64,000 nucleotides of DNA from Flavobacterium sp. (GCA_014379405.1 JACMLU010000001.1:1-64000); one strand, 5' to 3'. Positions 35,489 through 45,048 are shown, numbered from the stretch's first letter. Notes: a model not told the origin generated them from the letters alone. A program made the numbers and translations.

Positions 35489-36556
35489 TTAAGATTTATA
35501 ATCATCGAAAGCCTTTAGAATCAATTCGTTTTCAACAGATTGATTGATTTTTATTTTTCCGATGCCGTCAATCAGGGCAAATTGTATGTTGCCGTATTCA
35601 TTTTTCTTGTCGTGAATAAGCAATTCAAGTATAGGGTCAATATCAGTTTCCTCAAAAATAACCTCGTCATAGATTGATTTTATGGTCGATTTTATCTCTT
35701 TATACTCTTCAGCATTTATTAAGTTTTTCTCCAAAGAAATATAGCTTTCCAAAATCATCCCAATAGCAATGGCTTCGCCGTGCAACAAGGTTTTCTTGTT
35801 TTCGTTTTCCAGAAAATAGCTTTCGATGGCGTGACCTAGAGTATGTCCGAAATTTAAGGCTTTGCGGATATTTTTCTCGGTTGGATCCTGTATTACGATT
35901 TCATTCTTGATTTCTACAGAACGATAAATCAAATCATCAAAATCTGCAAAATCAACGGCTTTCAAATCCAGAAATTTTTCCCAATAGGCTTTGTCAAAAA
36001 TTAATCCGTGTTTCAGCATTTCAGCAAGACCAGAGCGCATTTCTTCCTTAGAAAGAGTTTCTAGATATTGAGTATCAATCAGCACCATTTTAGGTACGTT
36101 GATAACTCCAATTTGGTTTTTCAAATTTCCTAAATCAACTCCTGTTTTTCCACCAACAGATGCATCCACCATAGAAAGTAAAGTGGTTGGAATATGAATA
36201 AAATCCATTCCTCTTTTGAATGTAGAAGATACAAAACCGCCCAAATCAGTTACAACACCACCTCCTAAATTGATAACCAAACTTTTTCTGTCGGCTCCAA
36301 GTTCAGTCAAAACATTCCAAATTTGAACACAAGTTTCTATATTTTTATTTGGTTCCCCAGCTTCAAATTCAACAATTTCAATGTGTAAATCAGTTGCTAA
36401 ATAAGGCAGGAATTTAGACAAACAAAACGCTTCGGTATTGTTGTCAACAATAATAAATAAGTTGGAATATTTGCTTTCGTTTAGAAAAGTATTAAGAGCT
36501 TCATATCCTTTTTCGTTAAAATATATTGGATAATTGTTGGCTTGAATGGGTTGCAT
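35489..36556 (-). CDS. aroB: 3-dehydroquinate synthase
   Basis: Protein of 355 aa catalysing the second step of the shikimate pathway (DAHP to 3-dehydroquinate; NAD and zinc dependent). Motifs: GEPNKNIETCVQIWN, NLGGGVVTDLGGFVSSTFKRGMDFIHIPTTLLSMVDASVGGKTGVD, and the metal-binding His in ALNFGHTLGHAIES and LLHGEAIAIGM. Complete. It is divergent from the proline dehydrogenase gene. The pathway supplies tyrosine, the starter of the pigment cluster downstream. Confidence 0.95.
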   Translation of the reverse strand: MQPIQANNYPIYFNEKGYEALNTFLNESKYSNLFIIVDNNTEAFCLSKFLPYLATDLHIEIVEFEAGEPNKNIETCVQIWNVLTELGADRKSLVINLGGGVVTDLGGFVSSTFKRGMDFIHIPTTLLSMVDASVGGKTGVDLGNLKNQIGVINVPKMVLIDTQYLETLSKEEMRSGLAEMLKHGLIFDKAYWEKFLDLKAVDFADFDDLIYRSVEIKNEIVIQDPTEKNIRKALNFGHTLGHAIESYFLENENKKTLLHGEAIAIGMILESYISLEKNLINAEEYKEIKSTIKSIYDEVIFEETDIDPILELLIHDKKNEYGNIQFALIDGIGKIKINQSVENELILKAFDDYKS

Positions 36557-36594
36557 ATTGTCTAATTAATTTGAGAGGCAAAATAAGGGATTTT

Positions 36595-36629
36595 TTGCTG
36601 AATAATATTCAAAACTCTCTCTATATTTG
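36595..36629 (+). promoter_or_regulatory. Probable promoter of proline dehydrogenase
   Basis: A perfect TAnnTTTG box (TATATTTG, 36622-36629) lies 19 bp before the start codon, with a TTG at 36595-36597. The 24-bp spacer is a little longer than the usual 19-23. Confidence 0.5.
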
Positions 36630-36648
36630 TAAAAAAATATAACAAAAA

Positions 36649-37818
36649 ATGCGAAATATTTTCAATAACACACAAATTGCCTTCTCCTTAAAGAGCGATA
36701 CGGAGTTGGATAGAGCTTATTTTCTTTTCAAAATGATTGCTAATGAACCATTGGTTCGAATAGGAACTGCGGTAACCAATTTTGCCATAAAGGCCAATCT
36801 TCCTGTAGAAGGATTAATTCGTGCCACTGTTTTCGACCATTTTTGTGGCGGTGTGAATGAAGAAGATTGTTTAACCGTGGTGGATAAATTATTTACAAAA
36901 GGAGTTTCTTCTGTTTTGGATTATTCCGTGGAAGGAAAAGAAGAGGAAGAGCAGTTTGATGAAGTTTTAGAAAAAACCTTGAAATTGATTGAATTTGCCA
37001 AAGAAAAAAAATCTATACCCTTTGCCGTTTTTAAACCAACAGGTTTCGGACGCATCGATTTATACGAACAAATTGGTGAAGGAAAACAATTAAATGAATC
37101 TGAAACTCAAGAGTGGAATAGAGTAGTGGCGCGTTTTGATAAAGTCTGCAAGGCTTCTTATGATAGTGATGTTGCTTTGTTGATTGATGCCGAAGAAAGC
37201 TGGATGCAAAATCCTGTGGATGATTTGGTAGAAGAAATGATGATGAAATACAATAAATCGAAACCTATTGTTTTCAATACCTTGCAGATGTACCGTTGGG
37301 ATCGATTGGATTATCTGAAAAAATTACACGATAAAGCAAAAAAAGAAGGATTTTATATAGGGATGAAATTGGTTCGTGGTGCTTATATGGAAAAGGAAAA
37401 CGAGCGTGCCATTGAAAAAGAGTATCCGACGCCAATTTGTCCTTCAAAAGAAGCCACGGATGAAAATTACGATGCTGCCGTGAAATATATGGTTGATTAT
37501 ATTGACACTATGTCTGTTTTTGAAGGAACGCACAACGAAGCCAGTACTTATTTCTTGATGGATTTGATGGAAGAAAAAGGAATCAAATCGGATGATGACC
37601 GAATTTGGTTTGGTCAATTATACGGAATGAGCGACAATATCAGTTATAATTTAGCCGACAATGGCTATAATGTGGCCAAGTATTTGCCTTTTGGTCCCGT
37701 AAAAGACGTTATGCCGTACTTGATTCGCCGTGCTGAAGAAAATACTTCGGTAGCAGGACAAACTAGTCGAGAATTGGCTATGATAAAAGCGGAACGTAAT
37801 CGAAGAAAAGGGAAATAA
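36649..37818 (+). CDS. putA: Proline dehydrogenase
   Basis: Protein of 389 aa, the stand-alone PRODH domain that oxidises proline to pyrroline-5-carboxylate with FAD. Features: FDHFCGGVNEEDC, AVFKPTGFGRIDLYEQ, IDAEESWMQNPVDDL, GMKLVRGAYMEKE, GTHNEAST and the C-terminal YLIRRAEENTSV. It lacks the aldehyde dehydrogenase half of the fused PutA enzymes, so the symbol is used in the broad sense. Single gene with its own promoter and terminator. Confidence 0.93.
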   Translation: MRNIFNNTQIAFSLKSDTELDRAYFLFKMIANEPLVRIGTAVTNFAIKANLPVEGLIRATVFDHFCGGVNEEDCLTVVDKLFTKGVSSVLDYSVEGKEEEEQFDEVLEKTLKLIEFAKEKKSIPFAVFKPTGFGRIDLYEQIGEGKQLNESETQEWNRVVARFDKVCKASYDSDVALLIDAEESWMQNPVDDLVEEMMMKYNKSKPIVFNTLQMYRWDRLDYLKKLHDKAKKEGFYIGMKLVRGAYMEKENERAIEKEYPTPICPSKEATDENYDAAVKYMVDYIDTMSVFEGTHNEASTYFLMDLMEEKGIKSDDDRIWFGQLYGMSDNISYNLADNGYNVAKYLPFGPVKDVMPYLIRRAEENTSVAGQTSRELAMIKAERNRRKGK

Positions 37819-37837
37819 GTAATTAGTGGTCATTTTA

Positions 37838-37874
37838 AACTCGACAGGTTTCAAAAACCTGTCGGGTTTATTTT
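37838..37874 (+). terminator. Bidirectional terminator between proline dehydrogenase and ABC exporter
   Basis: Stem CTCGACAGGTTT / AAACCTGTCGGG with a short A-rich loop, followed by TTTATTTTTT. Confidence 0.85.
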
Positions 37875-39662
37875 TTAAGAATGACTAAACTGCAAATTGC
37901 TCAAGTTTTTATAAATACCGTTTTCCAAAGTAATCAATTCCTGGTGGGTTCCTTGCTCGGAAATTACGCCTTTGTCCAGAACCAAAATTTGGTCTGCACT
38001 GCGAATGGTGGAAAGACGGTGGGCAATAATGATGCTCGTTCTTCCTTCCATCAAGATTTCCAAGGCTTCCTGAACCAGTTTTTCGCTTTCGCTGTCCAAC
38101 GATGACGTAGCTTCGTCCAATATCAAAATACTCGGATTTTTGAGCAAGGCCCTGGCAATTGCAACACGTTGTCTTTGCCCTCCAGAAAGTTTAACACCTC
38201 TTTCGCCAACTATGGTTTCAAATTTTTCCGGGAAACTTTCGATAAAACTCAAGGCGTTGGCTTGTTTGGCTGCCAATATAATTTCTTCATCGGTGGCATC
38301 TGGATTTCCATAAGCAATGTTTTCTTTTATGGTTCCGCCAAATAAAATCACGTCTTGTGGAACAATGCTCATGTTGCCGCGAAGATTTTCCAGATCATAA
38401 TCGTAGATGTTTTTTCCATCAACCAATATTTCCCCGCTGTCAATGTCGTAAAATCGCAATAATAGGGAAGCAATGGTTGATTTTCCAACACCGCTTGGTC
38501 CCACAATGGCTATTTTTTGACCAAAGTTGGCCGTGAAGTTCACGCCTTTCAATACTTTCATTTCTTTTCTGGAAGGGTAGGTGAAGCCCACGTTTTTGAA
38601 AGTAACATTGCCTTGTATTTTTTGAACGGAATGCGAATTTTGGGTTGAATTGATTTTTTCGGGAGTTTCGTCCAATAATTCAAAAACACGTTCGGTGGCT
38701 CCAATCGCCTTTTGAATTTGGGCATACAATTCGGCAATTCCGCCAAAAGAAGCCCCCACGAAAGTGGAATACAATACAAAAGAAATTAATTGTCCTACGC
38801 TCATTTCGCCACTAATGCTCAATCGAACGCCATACCAAACCACGGCAACGATGGCTCCAAAAAGACAAAATATGATGAAAGAAGCGAAGTAACCTCTGTA
38901 TTTTCCGCCTTTGATGGCCAGTTTAACCACATCTTTTATTTTTCCTTCATAACGGGCAATTTCATACCATTCATTGGCGAAAGCTTTGACAATGCTGATT
39001 CCCTGCATTGTTTCCTCTACAATAACTTGACTTTCGGCAACCTGATCTTGTACTTTCTTGGAATATTTTCGGATGAATCTTCCAAAGATAACCGCTGCAA
39101 CCGCCACAAGTGGAACGACTGACAACATCAACAAGGTTAGCTTAACACTTTCAGTTGCCAATAAAATAATGCCACCAATAATCAATATAAATTGTCTTAA
39201 AAATTCCGCGATAGTTGTTGTTAGCGTGTCCTGAATTTGCGTGATGTCGGAGCTGATGCGGCTGTTTAATTCTCCAACACGCTTGTGTGAAAAGAACGAC
39301 ATCGGTAGTTTTACCAAATTACTGTATAATGAAAGTCGAAGATTGGCGAGAGTGTGTTCCGTAAAATTGACGAATAAGGAAACTCTGAAAAAAGAAAAAA
39401 TGGATTGTAAAAACAATATTGCAATGAGTAATAAAGCAATGTTGTTTACTTGAGAATAACTTTTATCCTTGACACAATCAACCAACATCCCCATCAATTT
39501 CGGAAAAGCCAAAGCCGTTGCACCAGTAAGCAACAGAAAAACTAATCCTACGTAAAATTTCCATCGATGACCTTCGGCATAATTGAAAATGATAGTTGCT
39601 TTACTAAGTGAACTTGCCGTAATTTTTGATTTTGGTAAATCATTTTCTTTGAATCGAGCCAT
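37875..39662 (-). CDS. MsbA-like ABC exporter, fused permease and ATPase
   Basis: About 595 aa from ATG 39662; a longer frame begins at 39707 but adds a non-conserved leader. Six membrane helices lie in the first 320 residues, then the ATPase with Walker A GPSGVGKST (about 391-399), Q loop VPQDVILFGG, signature LSGGQRQRVAIARAL near 492 and Walker B ILILDEATSSLD. This type forms homodimers and exports lipids or drugs; lipid A flipping is possible but the substrate cannot be read from sequence. Confidence 0.9.
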   Translation of the reverse strand: MARFKENDLPKSKITASSLSKATIIFNYAEGHRWKFYVGLVFLLLTGATALAFPKLMGMLVDCVKDKSYSQVNNIALLLIAILFLQSIFSFFRVSLFVNFTEHTLANLRLSLYSNLVKLPMSFFSHKRVGELNSRISSDITQIQDTLTTTIAEFLRQFILIIGGIILLATESVKLTLLMLSVVPLVAVAAVIFGRFIRKYSKKVQDQVAESQVIVEETMQGISIVKAFANEWYEIARYEGKIKDVVKLAIKGGKYRGYFASFIIFCLFGAIVAVVWYGVRLSISGEMSVGQLISFVLYSTFVGASFGGIAELYAQIQKAIGATERVFELLDETPEKINSTQNSHSVQKIQGNVTFKNVGFTYPSRKEMKVLKGVNFTANFGQKIAIVGPSGVGKSTIASLLLRFYDIDSGEILVDGKNIYDYDLENLRGNMSIVPQDVILFGGTIKENIAYGNPDATDEEIILAAKQANALSFIESFPEKFETIVGERGVKLSGGQRQRVAIARALLKNPSILILDEATSSLDSESEKLVQEALEILMEGRTSIIIAHRLSTIRSADQILVLDKGVISEQGTHQELITLENGIYKNLSNLQFSHS

Positions 39663-39793
39663 TCTTGTTTTTTTTATTTTTACAAATATAATACTATACC
39701 CATTCATCCTTAATAAATCAACAGCTATTTCTATTGAGATTCAATGTTTGTTTCGTGACTTAAAATAATTTTTAATTTATTTTCGTATTTTGT

Positions 39794-39823
39794 TTGCAAA
39801 TACAATATCTAGGTGTATATTTG
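39794..39823 (+). promoter_or_regulatory. Consensus promoter for tRNA-Val
   Basis: TTG at 39794-39796, 19-bp spacer, then TATATTTG at 39816-39823. It matches the Bacteroidetes TTG-N19-TAnnTTTG consensus exactly and lies 15 bp before the mature tRNA. Confidence 0.85.
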
Positions 39824-39838
39824 CACACCCTTATAAAG

Positions 39839-39913
39839 GGGCGATTAGCTCAGCTGGTTCAGAGCACCTCGTTTACACCGAGGGGGTCGGGGGTTCGAAC
39901 CCCTCATCGCCCA
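39839..39913 (+). tRNA. tRNA-Val, anticodon UAC
   Basis: 75 nt that fold into a full cloverleaf: acceptor stem GGGCGAT/ATCGCCC, D arm GCTCAGCTGGTTCAGAGC, anticodon stem CCTCG/CGAGG with loop TTTACAC (anticodon TAC), and T arm GGGGGTTCGAACCCCTC. The 3' CCA is not encoded. A T-run follows at 39942. Frames drawn across it are spurious. Confidence 0.95.
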
Positions 39914-40065
39914 CAAAAAACTTCAACAGAAATGTTGGAGTTTTTTTTTGCTTTATATTTAAAAACTTTAGGTACCTATTCTTTGATTTAAAAATCATAA
40001 AAAGTATCTTTACACTCGTTAAAAATTTCTTTATAAAAATGATAATCTATAATATCTTTTCTTAT

Positions 40066-41214
40066 ATGATTAAAAAAAACTCACTTATTCCATTTTTATT
40101 CTTTTGTGTTATTTCTGTCTTTGCTCAAAATGACACGATTACAGAAAAGAAACAGGAGGCAAAGACTGACAGTCTTTCCAAATTTGATAATTTCAATAAA
40201 AAAGCCGAGGCTTTTTTTAAAGTATTCCCAGTGCCAATTTATACCCGCACACCCGAAGCTGGTAATATTTTTGGATTGGCAAAATTTAATGTTCTTAATT
40301 TATCTAAAAAAGATACTATTTCAAAACCTTCAAAATTAAGTGAGGTAGTTTCGTTTTCTTCTAATGGGAGAATTAATGCGTCTGTGGCAACCGAATTAGT
40401 TTTCAAGGAAAATAAACGGGTTGTTGTGGCTTATATCAATTATCAAAAGCAGCCAGATTATATTTTTGGAATAGGAAATGATGTTAAGCGAGAGGATAAA
40501 GAAGAAATTCAACTGGAGAGAATAAAATTCTTTGCAACCTATATGTTTCAGGTAAAGAAGGATTTTTATGTTGGTTTTCCAATTAATTTTGCTCACTATT
40601 TTAATATAAAAACGGAACCAGACAGCTTCCTGATAACTAATAATGTTACAGGTGTAAAGGGAGGAACATCAGTTGGGGCGGGGCTTGCTGCGGCATTTGA
40701 TACAAGAGAAAATAGATACAATCCGCAACAAGGGGCTTTCATTTCGGCTTATGCGGTGGTGCAACCCAAATTTCTCGGAAGTACCTTTCAATATACATTA
40801 TATCAATTAGATATGCGAAAATATTTTAATCCTTGGCTAAAACATGTAATTGCTTTACAGGCTACCACTAGTAATACAACTGGAGATACTCCGTTTTATG
40901 AACTTTCGATGTTAGGAAGTGATAGCCAAATGAGGGGGTATTATAAAGGAGCTTATAGAGATAATGTACTTGTTGATTCTCAAATAGAATATCGTGCACC
41001 GATTTGGAATATTTTTGGCGCTACCGGATGGATAGGAACTGGACGTGTAGCCAGTAGTTATAATGATTTGTCCCTTAATGGATGGAAACTTAATTATGGT
41101 GCAGGTTTAAGAATTAGAGTCGATACGGAACACAACACCAATTTGAGAATTGATTACGGATTTGGTCCCAATGGTATTTCTGGAGTCTATTTTGCCTTTG
41201 CCGAAGCGTTTTAA
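40066..41214 (+). CDS. BamA/D15-like outer-membrane barrel protein
   Basis: 382 aa from ATG 40066, giving a clean signal peptide (KKNSLIPFLFFCVISVFAQ). An ATG at 40039 is possible; further upstream the frame would cross the tRNA. The mature part lacks POTRA repeats and shows the surface-antigen barrel of the Omp85 type (PEAGNIFGLAKF, GGTSVGAGLAAAFDTRENRYNPQQGAF, LRIRVDTEHNTNLRIDYGFG). Short POTRA-less members are common in Bacteroidetes; function unknown. Confidence 0.82.
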   Translation: MIKKNSLIPFLFFCVISVFAQNDTITEKKQEAKTDSLSKFDNFNKKAEAFFKVFPVPIYTRTPEAGNIFGLAKFNVLNLSKKDTISKPSKLSEVVSFSSNGRINASVATELVFKENKRVVVAYINYQKQPDYIFGIGNDVKREDKEEIQLERIKFFATYMFQVKKDFYVGFPINFAHYFNIKTEPDSFLITNNVTGVKGGTSVGAGLAAAFDTRENRYNPQQGAFISAYAVVQPKFLGSTFQYTLYQLDMRKYFNPWLKHVIALQATTSNTTGDTPFYELSMLGSDSQMRGYYKGAYRDNVLVDSQIEYRAPIWNIFGATGWIGTGRVASSYNDLSLNGWKLNYGAGLRIRVDTEHNTNLRIDYGFGPNGISGVYFAFAEAF

Positions 41215-41285
41215 TAGTTGTATTTTTCAATGTATTTTAACTTAATTTATAAATTTAAATCAATTAATCCCCAAATTTTAAAAGA

Positions 41286-41894
41286 ATGAAAAAAATGATA
41301 ATACTTGCAGGATTGTTAGTTTCTTGCACAATGATGTCTCAAAGTATGGAAGTTGTAAAAGGCGATTTTGGCTTTCTCAAAGATCAAAAAGAGATTAATG
41401 TTGAGTTTGACTACAGCAAAATGACTTTGATGAAAGAGAAAAAAACCGAAGCTCAATATGTTGAAGATAGAGCAAAAGAGTTAAACGAAGACAAAAAAGG
41501 TGTTGGTGATATATGGAAAAAGAAATGGAATTCAAGTAAAGAATTAATATGGAATCCTAAATTTCTAGAATTAATAAATGTTGTTTTGTTGAAAGATGAC
41601 AAAGAGGTAAGTTATCAAGAAGATTTAAAATCGGCAAAATATACTTTAATTGTTGAAACAGTATGGGTTTATCCGGGATGGGATGCAGGAATAATGAAGC
41701 AACCAGCCAAAGTTTCTACCAATTTAAAATTTGTTGAAACAGCCAATAAGTCGAATGTTTTACTTGAAATTTCTAGTGAAAATTCTCCTGGTGATCAATG
41801 GGGCAATAATTACAGTAACGAAAGTAGAATTGGCGAAGGATATGCTAAAACTGCAAAATCCTTGGCAAAAATGTTATTGAAAAAAGCGTATTAA
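41286..41894 (+). CDS. Secreted protein of tandem paralogue pair, first copy
   Basis: 202 aa with a signal peptide (KKMIILAGLLVSCTMMSQS). Mature sequence VVKGDFGFLKDQKEINVEFDYS, then a charged helical part, ETVWVYPGWDAGIMKQPAKVS and a C-terminal helix. About the same length and arrangement as the next gene (VTFDYS, TTWIYPGYNVVAGAEPAKIS). The pair looks like a Bacteroidetes-specific periplasmic or surface family of unknown function, arising by tandem duplication. Confidence 0.75.
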   Translation: MKKMIILAGLLVSCTMMSQSMEVVKGDFGFLKDQKEINVEFDYSKMTLMKEKKTEAQYVEDRAKELNEDKKGVGDIWKKKWNSSKELIWNPKFLELINVVLLKDDKEVSYQEDLKSAKYTLIVETVWVYPGWDAGIMKQPAKVSTNLKFVETANKSNVLLEISSENSPGDQWGNNYSNESRIGEGYAKTAKSLAKMLLKKAY

Positions 41895-41908
41895 TTAAAA
41901 TTTTAGAC

Positions 41909-41955
41909 AAGCGAAGATAAACTGGGTTAATTACTGGGTTTTTCTTCGCTTTTTA
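41909..41955 (+). terminator. Terminator between the paralogues
   Basis: Stem AAGCGAAGA / TCTTCGCTT around a 25-base loop with the internal repeat ACTGGGTT, followed by TTT. Each paralogue therefore has its own terminator. Confidence 0.65.
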
Positions 41956-41996
41956 ATTTATTACATTGTTAATATTATAAAAGTCCAAGATTAAAA

Positions 41997-42590
41997 ATGA
42001 AAAAAACTTTAATTTTATTGTGCTTGTTTGTTGTTTCGATTGCGTCTGCCCAACGGTATAAAGTATTGTCGGGTGACCTCAAAAATCTCAAAGGGGTTAC
42101 GGAATACAATGTCACTTTTGATTATTCAGGACAGGATGTGCAAGGTTTTGAAACTGAAGAAGCTTTTCTAACCGAGAAAATGGATAAAAGAAAGGATAAA
42201 GAGGGGGCTGCCGAAAAATTCAAAAAAGATTGGTTTGAAGATCGTGAAAACAAATACGAACCTAAATTCATTGAATATTTCAATAAACGTTTTGAAAAAG
42301 GGGAAATAAAAGTTGGGAAAAATGCTGGAACAAAATACACCATGAATATTAAAACGACATGGATATATCCCGGTTATAACGTGGTTGCCGGAGCAGAACC
42401 AGCAAAAATAAGCGCAATAATTACCATTGCAGAAACAGAAAATCCAACGAATATTTTAGTTTCATTGGAATTTGATAAATCGATTGGATTAGAACAAGGA
42501 CAATTTGATTTTGACCAAGGCTATAGAATTGCCGGTGCCTATGAGAGACTGGCTAAAAATTTAGTCATCCAATTGAAACGCTTTATATAA
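41997..42590 (+). CDS. Secreted protein of tandem paralogue pair, second copy
   Basis: 197 aa, signal peptide KKTLILLCLFVVSIASAQ. Shares with the previous gene the VLSGDLKNLKGVTEYNVTFDYS start and the TTWIYPGYN motif (about 122-130). No catalytic motif seen. Divergence between the two is large, so the duplication is old. Confidence 0.75.
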   Translation: MKKTLILLCLFVVSIASAQRYKVLSGDLKNLKGVTEYNVTFDYSGQDVQGFETEEAFLTEKMDKRKDKEGAAEKFKKDWFEDRENKYEPKFIEYFNKRFEKGEIKVGKNAGTKYTMNIKTTWIYPGYNVVAGAEPAKISAIITIAETENPTNILVSLEFDKSIGLEQGQFDFDQGYRIAGAYERLAKNLVIQLKRFI

Positions 42591-42626
42591 CGAAGAAAAA
42601 CCTAGTTTTCACTAGGTTTTTCTTCG
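42591..42626. terminator. Bidirectional terminator overlapping the halogenase-like gene end
   Basis: Perfect 15-bp stem CGAAGAAAAACCTAG / CTAGGTTTTTCTTCG with loop TTTTCA. The stop codon of the minus-strand flavoprotein gene is inside the stem. It marks the left edge of the pigment cluster. Confidence 0.88.
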
Positions 42627-43867
42627 TTTTTATCGTTTTCCATTTTTAATAAATGAGCCAAATTCTTGATTAAATTATCGTGTTTCTTTACAAACGGATT
42701 TGTTTCGTCCCAAACGTAACCGGCAAGAACAGAGCATATTTTTCTTTTGACATCAGGATCTTCTGGATGATGAAAAAACAGGGTTTGAAGATTACCGGTG
42801 TACCATTCCTTTACATAAGTGGTAAAAACGGCAATACCTCGTTTCATATAACCCGTAAATTCCTCTTCCCAATCTACTGTAATTCCTTGTGATTCTTTTA
42901 AATATAATTTGGCGGCAAGCATTCCAGATTCCGTGGCAAATGCAACTCCCGAGGAGAAAACGGGGTCCAAAAATTCCGAACTATTTCCTGTCAGTGCAAA
43001 TCCGTCTCCATACATTTGTTTTACTGAACGGGAGTAATTTTCCAATTTTACGGGTTCGAACAAGAAGTCAACTCCGGCAAATCGTTGGATGTAGTAATCT
43101 GATAATTTGATGGCATTGTTTAAGGCTTCTCTATTGTCCTTGTTTTCGGAGAGTGAATTGACAAAATGGGTTGGGCCAACCACTCCCAAACTCGTGTTTC
43201 CGTTTGAAAAAGGAATAACCCATAACCAAACTTGGGTTTCCAGAATATCAAAAGAAATCAACGTTCCTTCTTCGCCTTCTGGACGGTTGATGTCTTTGAC
43301 GTGGGTGAATATGGACGAATGTGGGTCTAATTTTGAAGGCGTGTCCAAATCGAGAAGCCTTGGCAAAACCCTGCCGTAACCACTGGAATCAATGATGAAC
43401 TTGGCGTGGATTTCTTTCAAAGTTCCGTCTTTGTCTTTGACAACGGTCGTCGAATTTTTTCCTTCGAAAGCAACGGATACTACTTCTGATTCAAATTCCA
43501 GATCGATTCCTTTTCTGATTACTTCTTGTGCCATCGTGTTGTCAAAATCGGCTCTTGGCACTTGCCAAGTCCAATCCCAACCTTCACCAAATTTTTTACT
43601 GAAATCGAAAACGCAAATGTCTTCACCTCGAATGAAACGGGCTCCCCATTTTTTTTCAAAATTCATTGCGTCCAAACAATCAAATAATTCAGCTTCGGCA
43701 AAATGATCCATAACACGGGGAATCAGGCTTTCGCCAACTACGAGTCTGGGGAATTTTGTTTTTTCGACAACTTTTATTTTCACGCCATTTTTATGTAGAT
43801 ATGAGGCTGAAACACATCCAGATGGGCCAGCACCTATTATTAAAACATCTACGTATTCTTTTAACAT
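42602..43867 (-). CDS. FAD-dependent halogenase-like oxidoreductase
   Basis: Protein of 421 aa. FAD-binding GAGPSG at 12-17, VVGESLIP at 43-50, and KKWGARF at 72-78, where halogenases carry the catalytic Lys. WDWTWQVPR at 97-105 and WLWVIP at 214-219 both fit the WxW(x)IP-type signature of flavin-dependent halogenases. The location at the edge of a flexirubin cluster fits chlorination of the pigment, since chlorinated flexirubins are known. A hydroxylase of the same superfamily is the alternative. It is co-directional with the methyltransferase gene, 15 bp apart. Confidence 0.8.
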   Translation of the reverse strand: MLKEYVDVLIIGAGPSGCVSASYLHKNGVKIKVVEKTKFPRLVVGESLIPRVMDHFAEAELFDCLDAMNFEKKWGARFIRGEDICVFDFSKKFGEGWDWTWQVPRADFDNTMAQEVIRKGIDLEFESEVVSVAFEGKNSTTVVKDKDGTLKEIHAKFIIDSSGYGRVLPRLLDLDTPSKLDPHSSIFTHVKDINRPEGEEGTLISFDILETQVWLWVIPFSNGNTSLGVVGPTHFVNSLSENKDNREALNNAIKLSDYYIQRFAGVDFLFEPVKLENYSRSVKQMYGDGFALTGNSSEFLDPVFSSGVAFATESGMLAAKLYLKESQGITVDWEEEFTGYMKRGIAVFTTYVKEWYTGNLQTLFFHHPEDPDVKRKICSVLAGYVWDETNPFVKKHDNLIKNLAHLLKMENDKNEEKPSEN

Positions 43868-43882
43868 GATTTTTGATTTAAA

Positions 43883-44944
43883 TTATTTTTTCTTGCACTT
43901 AATGAGTGTATGGCTCATTCCTATCATTTCGTGAAGTTCATCCACCACAAAACCTGCTTTTTCGATAACAGCTAATATATCTTCAGAATGAAACATTTGG
44001 CTATTTCCATTGGCAACAGCCGTAAAATATAATGAAGTTGCATGCAAACTGTATGTTGAAGCCTGAAATTTTTGTAAATCCCAAAATGTTTCTAAAATAT
44101 AAAAACTAGAATCGTCTGTCATGGCATCATAAGCCCTTTTAAAGAGTCCGCTTATTTCTTCCAAAGAAAAGCAGTCTATAAATTGACTCATCCAAATGAT
44201 GTCAAATCCTTTTGGAAAAGGAATATTATTGTCCAATAAATTGGTATCAATAGCTGAAATTCTATCTTCAAAGCCAGCTTGGGCAATATTTTTTCTCGCT
44301 ACATTGGCTTGTCCGGGTAAATCCAAAATGGTGATTTTTACTGTACGGTCATAATTTGCACATTGCATAGAAAATTTTCCGGTATTCCCTCCTACATCCA
44401 AAAAGGATTTAGGTTTATTACCAAATAAAATAGGCATAATTTCTGGAAAAGTATAATCGGAGTAAAAATGATCAAAGTCAAACCAGCTTTTTTTGATTTT
44501 TTCAGGTAATTCGGAAAGTCCGATGTAAACAGTATCCCAATCGCCCAGTTCTTTCAATCCTTCGGGTTTTCCATTTACTATCGATTCTTCAAGATGATTA
44601 ATCGCCAAATAATTCACGTCTTGGGTAAAATCCATGTTGATATTAGTCATTTTGTCCCTCAATATGAAATAACCCGTTTTGGTCAGGATAAATTCATTGT
44701 CTTTTAGGTAAACCATTTCTAAACTTAATCCCGCTTCCAGAAGTACTTTTACACCGTAAACAGACAGATTTAATTCTGAAGCGATGGTTTCAATGGTGGC
44801 TTTATTGTTTAGAAACAGGTATTCCAAGATGCCCAAATTTCGCAGAGATTTCGCTGCTTGAAACATTATGGGCGCAAAGGCAATTTTTTGTGCATCTAAA
44901 TTTGCCTGAAGAACATTTTTTTTGTCGGAACCAAAATCTTTCAT
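43883..44944 (-). CDS. SAM-dependent methyltransferase (O-methyltransferase type)
   Basis: Protein of 353 aa. An N-terminal winged-helix dimerisation domain (ETIASELNLSVYGVKVLLEAG) is followed by a class I SAM fold (KSFLDVGGNTGKFSMQCANYD, ITILDLPGQANVARKNI, FDIIWMSQFIDCF). This layout belongs to small-molecule O-methyltransferases of the acetylserotonin type. In the pigment cluster it may methylate a phenol or ring carbon of the flexirubin. It is divergent from the tyrosine ammonia-lyase gene. Confidence 0.82.
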   Translation of the reverse strand: MKDFGSDKKNVLQANLDAQKIAFAPIMFQAAKSLRNLGILEYLFLNNKATIETIASELNLSVYGVKVLLEAGLSLEMVYLKDNEFILTKTGYFILRDKMTNINMDFTQDVNYLAINHLEESIVNGKPEGLKELGDWDTVYIGLSELPEKIKKSWFDFDHFYSDYTFPEIMPILFGNKPKSFLDVGGNTGKFSMQCANYDRTVKITILDLPGQANVARKNIAQAGFEDRISAIDTNLLDNNIPFPKGFDIIWMSQFIDCFSLEEISGLFKRAYDAMTDDSSFYILETFWDLQKFQASTYSLHATSLYFTAVANGNSQMFHSEDILAVIEKAGFVVDELHEMIGMSHTLIKCKKK

Positions 44945-45048
44945 CTTTATGGATTAATTCGTAAGTGACTGTATTTTAGTAGGTTTCGGTTGTGTTTTAA
45001 TAGTTGTAAAAAATGAGTTTTGATGTTCTTTTCTAAGCTATATTATCC

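Noticed and set aside
39790..40065. Extended N-terminus of the BamA-like gene
   Set aside because: The frame crosses the tRNA-Val gene and its promoter; a clean signal peptide starts at ATG 40066.
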